Assembly: GCA_030038595.1 (NCBI GenBank)
Contig: JASHSW010000081.1
Location: 1 to 7,164, forward strand
From: Methylovirgula sp.
Lineage (GTDB): Bacteria > Pseudomonadota > Alphaproteobacteria > Rhizobiales > Beijerinckiaceae
Length of the DNA stretch: 7,164 nt
Direction: 5' to 3'
Part shown: piece after piece, positions 6,193 to 7,164 of the stretch
How positions within the stretch are numbered: the stretch's first letter is position 1
Layout: every line of letters starts with the position of its first letter
The notes under the pieces: model-generated
Seen by the model: the letters and a program-made list of their open reading frames with translations, nothing else
The model's database searches: none
What the model was told of the DNA's origin: nothing
Translations under genes and position numbers: made by a program

Positions 6193-6912
6193 ATGAGAAC
6201 GGCGCTTATCACTGGTGGCGTGACCGGCATCGGAGCCGCGACCGCGAAGCTTCTGAAGAAATCCGGTTATTCCGTGGTCGCAAATTATTTCGGCAACGAT
6301 GCCGATGCGGTGGCTTTCCAGAAAGAAACGCAGATTCCCATCCGATGTTGGGATGTCGCCGATTTTTCCGCATGTCAGGAGGGTGTCGCAGGCGTAACTC
6401 GAGACAACGGACCGATCGATATTCTGGTCAATAATGCCGGCATCACGCGCGACGGCACGCTGCACAAAATGACTCCGGAGCAATGGCGCAGCGTCATCGA
6501 TGTCGATCTCGGCGGCTGTTTCAATATGTGCCGGGCGGTAATCGGAGGGATGCGCGAGCGCCGTTTCGGGCGGATCGTCAACGTCAGCTCGGTCAATGGC
6601 CTAACAGGTCAATTTGGACAGACGAACTATGCCGCCGCTAAGGCGGGAATCATCGGCTTCACCAAGTCGCTCGCTTTCGAAGGTGCGGCGCGCGGGATCA
6701 CCGTCAACGCCGTCGCGCCTGGTTATACGGACACCGGCATGGTACGCGCCGTGCCGGCCAAGATTCTCGCCAACATCGTGGCCGGCGTACCCATCGGCCG
6801 GCTTGCCAAACCGGAAGAAATCGCCCGCGGCATTTTATTCCTGGTGGACGACGACTCGGGCTTCATCACCGGCGCGACTTTGTCGATCAACGGCGGAAAA
6901 TACATGGCGTAG
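6193..6912 (+). CDS. phaB: Acetoacetyl-CoA reductase
   Basis: A 239-residue short-chain dehydrogenase, the usual length for PhaB. It reduces acetoacetyl-CoA to (R)-3-hydroxybutyryl-CoA, normally with NADPH, giving the monomer for PhaC. The cofactor loop is TGGVTGIG (7-14), NNAG is at 80-83, and the catalytic set is Ser133, Tyr146 and Lys150 (QTNYAAAK). The stretch INVSSVNG-like VSSVNGLTGQFGQTNY and the C-terminus INGGKYMA are typical of PhaB rather than FabG, though the two are close relatives. The frame is open upstream to 5779, but that part overlaps the phasin in another frame. ATG at 6193 has GAGG five bases before it. It lies 14 bases after the phasin stop, so the two are co-transcribed. 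The partner thiolase phaA is not in the window. Confidence 0.92.
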   Translation: MRTALITGGVTGIGAATAKLLKKSGYSVVANYFGNDADAVAFQKETQIPIRCWDVADFSACQEGVAGVTRDNGPIDILVNNAGITRDGTLHKMTPEQWRSVIDVDLGGCFNMCRAVIGGMRERRFGRIVNVSSVNGLTGQFGQTNYAAAKAGIIGFTKSLAFEGAARGITVNAVAPGYTDTGMVRAVPAKILANIVAGVPIGRLAKPEEIARGILFLVDDDSGFITGATLSINGGKYMA

Positions 6913-6965
6913 GTTTCCGACAAGCGAATTAGGAGATTCTGCCAGACAGCAAAATTGGGAAGATC

Positions 6966-7164
6966 ATGATGGACAAGGACCCAGTCAGCATCGGCCTAAA
7001 GCGTATCAATGCTCTGAGAAAATGGCGAGGAGCTTCCTACAGCGCGGCGCTCCGCGTGCCCGAGTCACAAGTCGATCGGCTTCGAGAGCTGGCTGCCGAG
7101 CTGCACGCGCTCTATGCCGATGTCTCCGGCCAGCAACACCTTTCGGCGGTAACGGACAGGAAAA
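6966..7164 (+). CDS. Unrecognised protein, N-terminal part, cut by window edge
   Basis: An open frame of 66 codons that reaches the right edge without a stop. It starts MMDKDPVSIGLKRINALRKW and continues with a basic region and a heptad-like stretch (VDRLRELAAELHALYADV, about 36-53) likely to be helical. There is no signal peptide or membrane segment in the visible part and no motif I recognise. Two adjacent ATGs (6966 and 6969) are possible; GGGAAG sits three and six bases before them, favouring the second. It begins 53 bases after phaB with no terminator between, so it may be the third gene of the rightward transcript. It has the codon feel of its neighbours, but the call as a real gene rests on the ribosome site, frame length and position. 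Confidence 0.5.
   Translation, partial: MMDKDPVSIGLKRINALRKWRGASYSAALRVPESQVDRLRELAAELHALYADVSGQQHLSAVTDRK

Noticed and set aside
6913..6965. Possible terminator after phaB
   Set aside because: No GC-rich hairpin followed by a T run is visible; the spacer looks like a leader for the next ORF.

Overview
This 7.2 kb window is compact, GC-rich bacterial DNA with almost no spacer between genes. Gene content and protein style point to an alphaproteobacterium, most likely in the Rhizobiales/Hyphomicrobiales (the rhizobial or methanotroph relatives). The reasons are an alphaproteobacterial-style PHA synthase with its own N-terminal domain, the MaoC-phosphotransacylase fusion, and FixK/FNR-type operators. 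The genus cannot be fixed from this sequence alone.

The layout is two divergent gene sets around one regulatory gap (5616-5791). Leftward from the gap runs a tightly packed minus-strand operon: PHA synthase phaC (3819-5615), a fused MaoC-type (R)-enoyl-CoA hydratase/phosphate acyltransferase (2391-3809), acetate kinase ackA (1199-2389), an FabI-type enoyl reductase (409-1170), and the N-terminal 132 codons of a proton-efflux P-type ATPase that runs off the left edge (1-396). Junction gaps are 9, 1, 28 and 12 bases. Rightward from the gap are a small phasin-like protein (5792-6178), acetoacetyl-CoA reductase phaB (6193-6912), and the start of an unrecognised ORF that runs off the right edge (6966-7164).

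The gap carries two perfect TTGAT-N4-ATCAA palindromes (5677-5690 and 5721-5734), the consensus for FNR/FixK-type oxygen-responsive regulators. Their centres are 44 bases apart. Each can be placed at about -41.5 from a plausible start site, one for each direction, which would leave the other box near -85.5. This suggests that both arms are switched on together when oxygen is low.

Read together, the genes form a low-oxygen carbon and redox module. PhaB makes (R)-3-hydroxybutyryl-CoA, PhaC stores it as polymer on phasin-coated granules, and the phosphotransacylase/kinase pair makes ATP from an acyl-CoA. A less obvious reading is that PhaB, MaoC, FabI, the Ptb-like domain and the kinase form an ordered C4 path from acetoacetyl-CoA to butyrate, branching at the same intermediate that PhaC polymerises. 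The proton pump may handle the acid load. The thiolase (phaA) and the regulator itself are not in the window. No RNA genes, mobile elements, CRISPR arrays, clear repeats or intrinsic terminators were seen.
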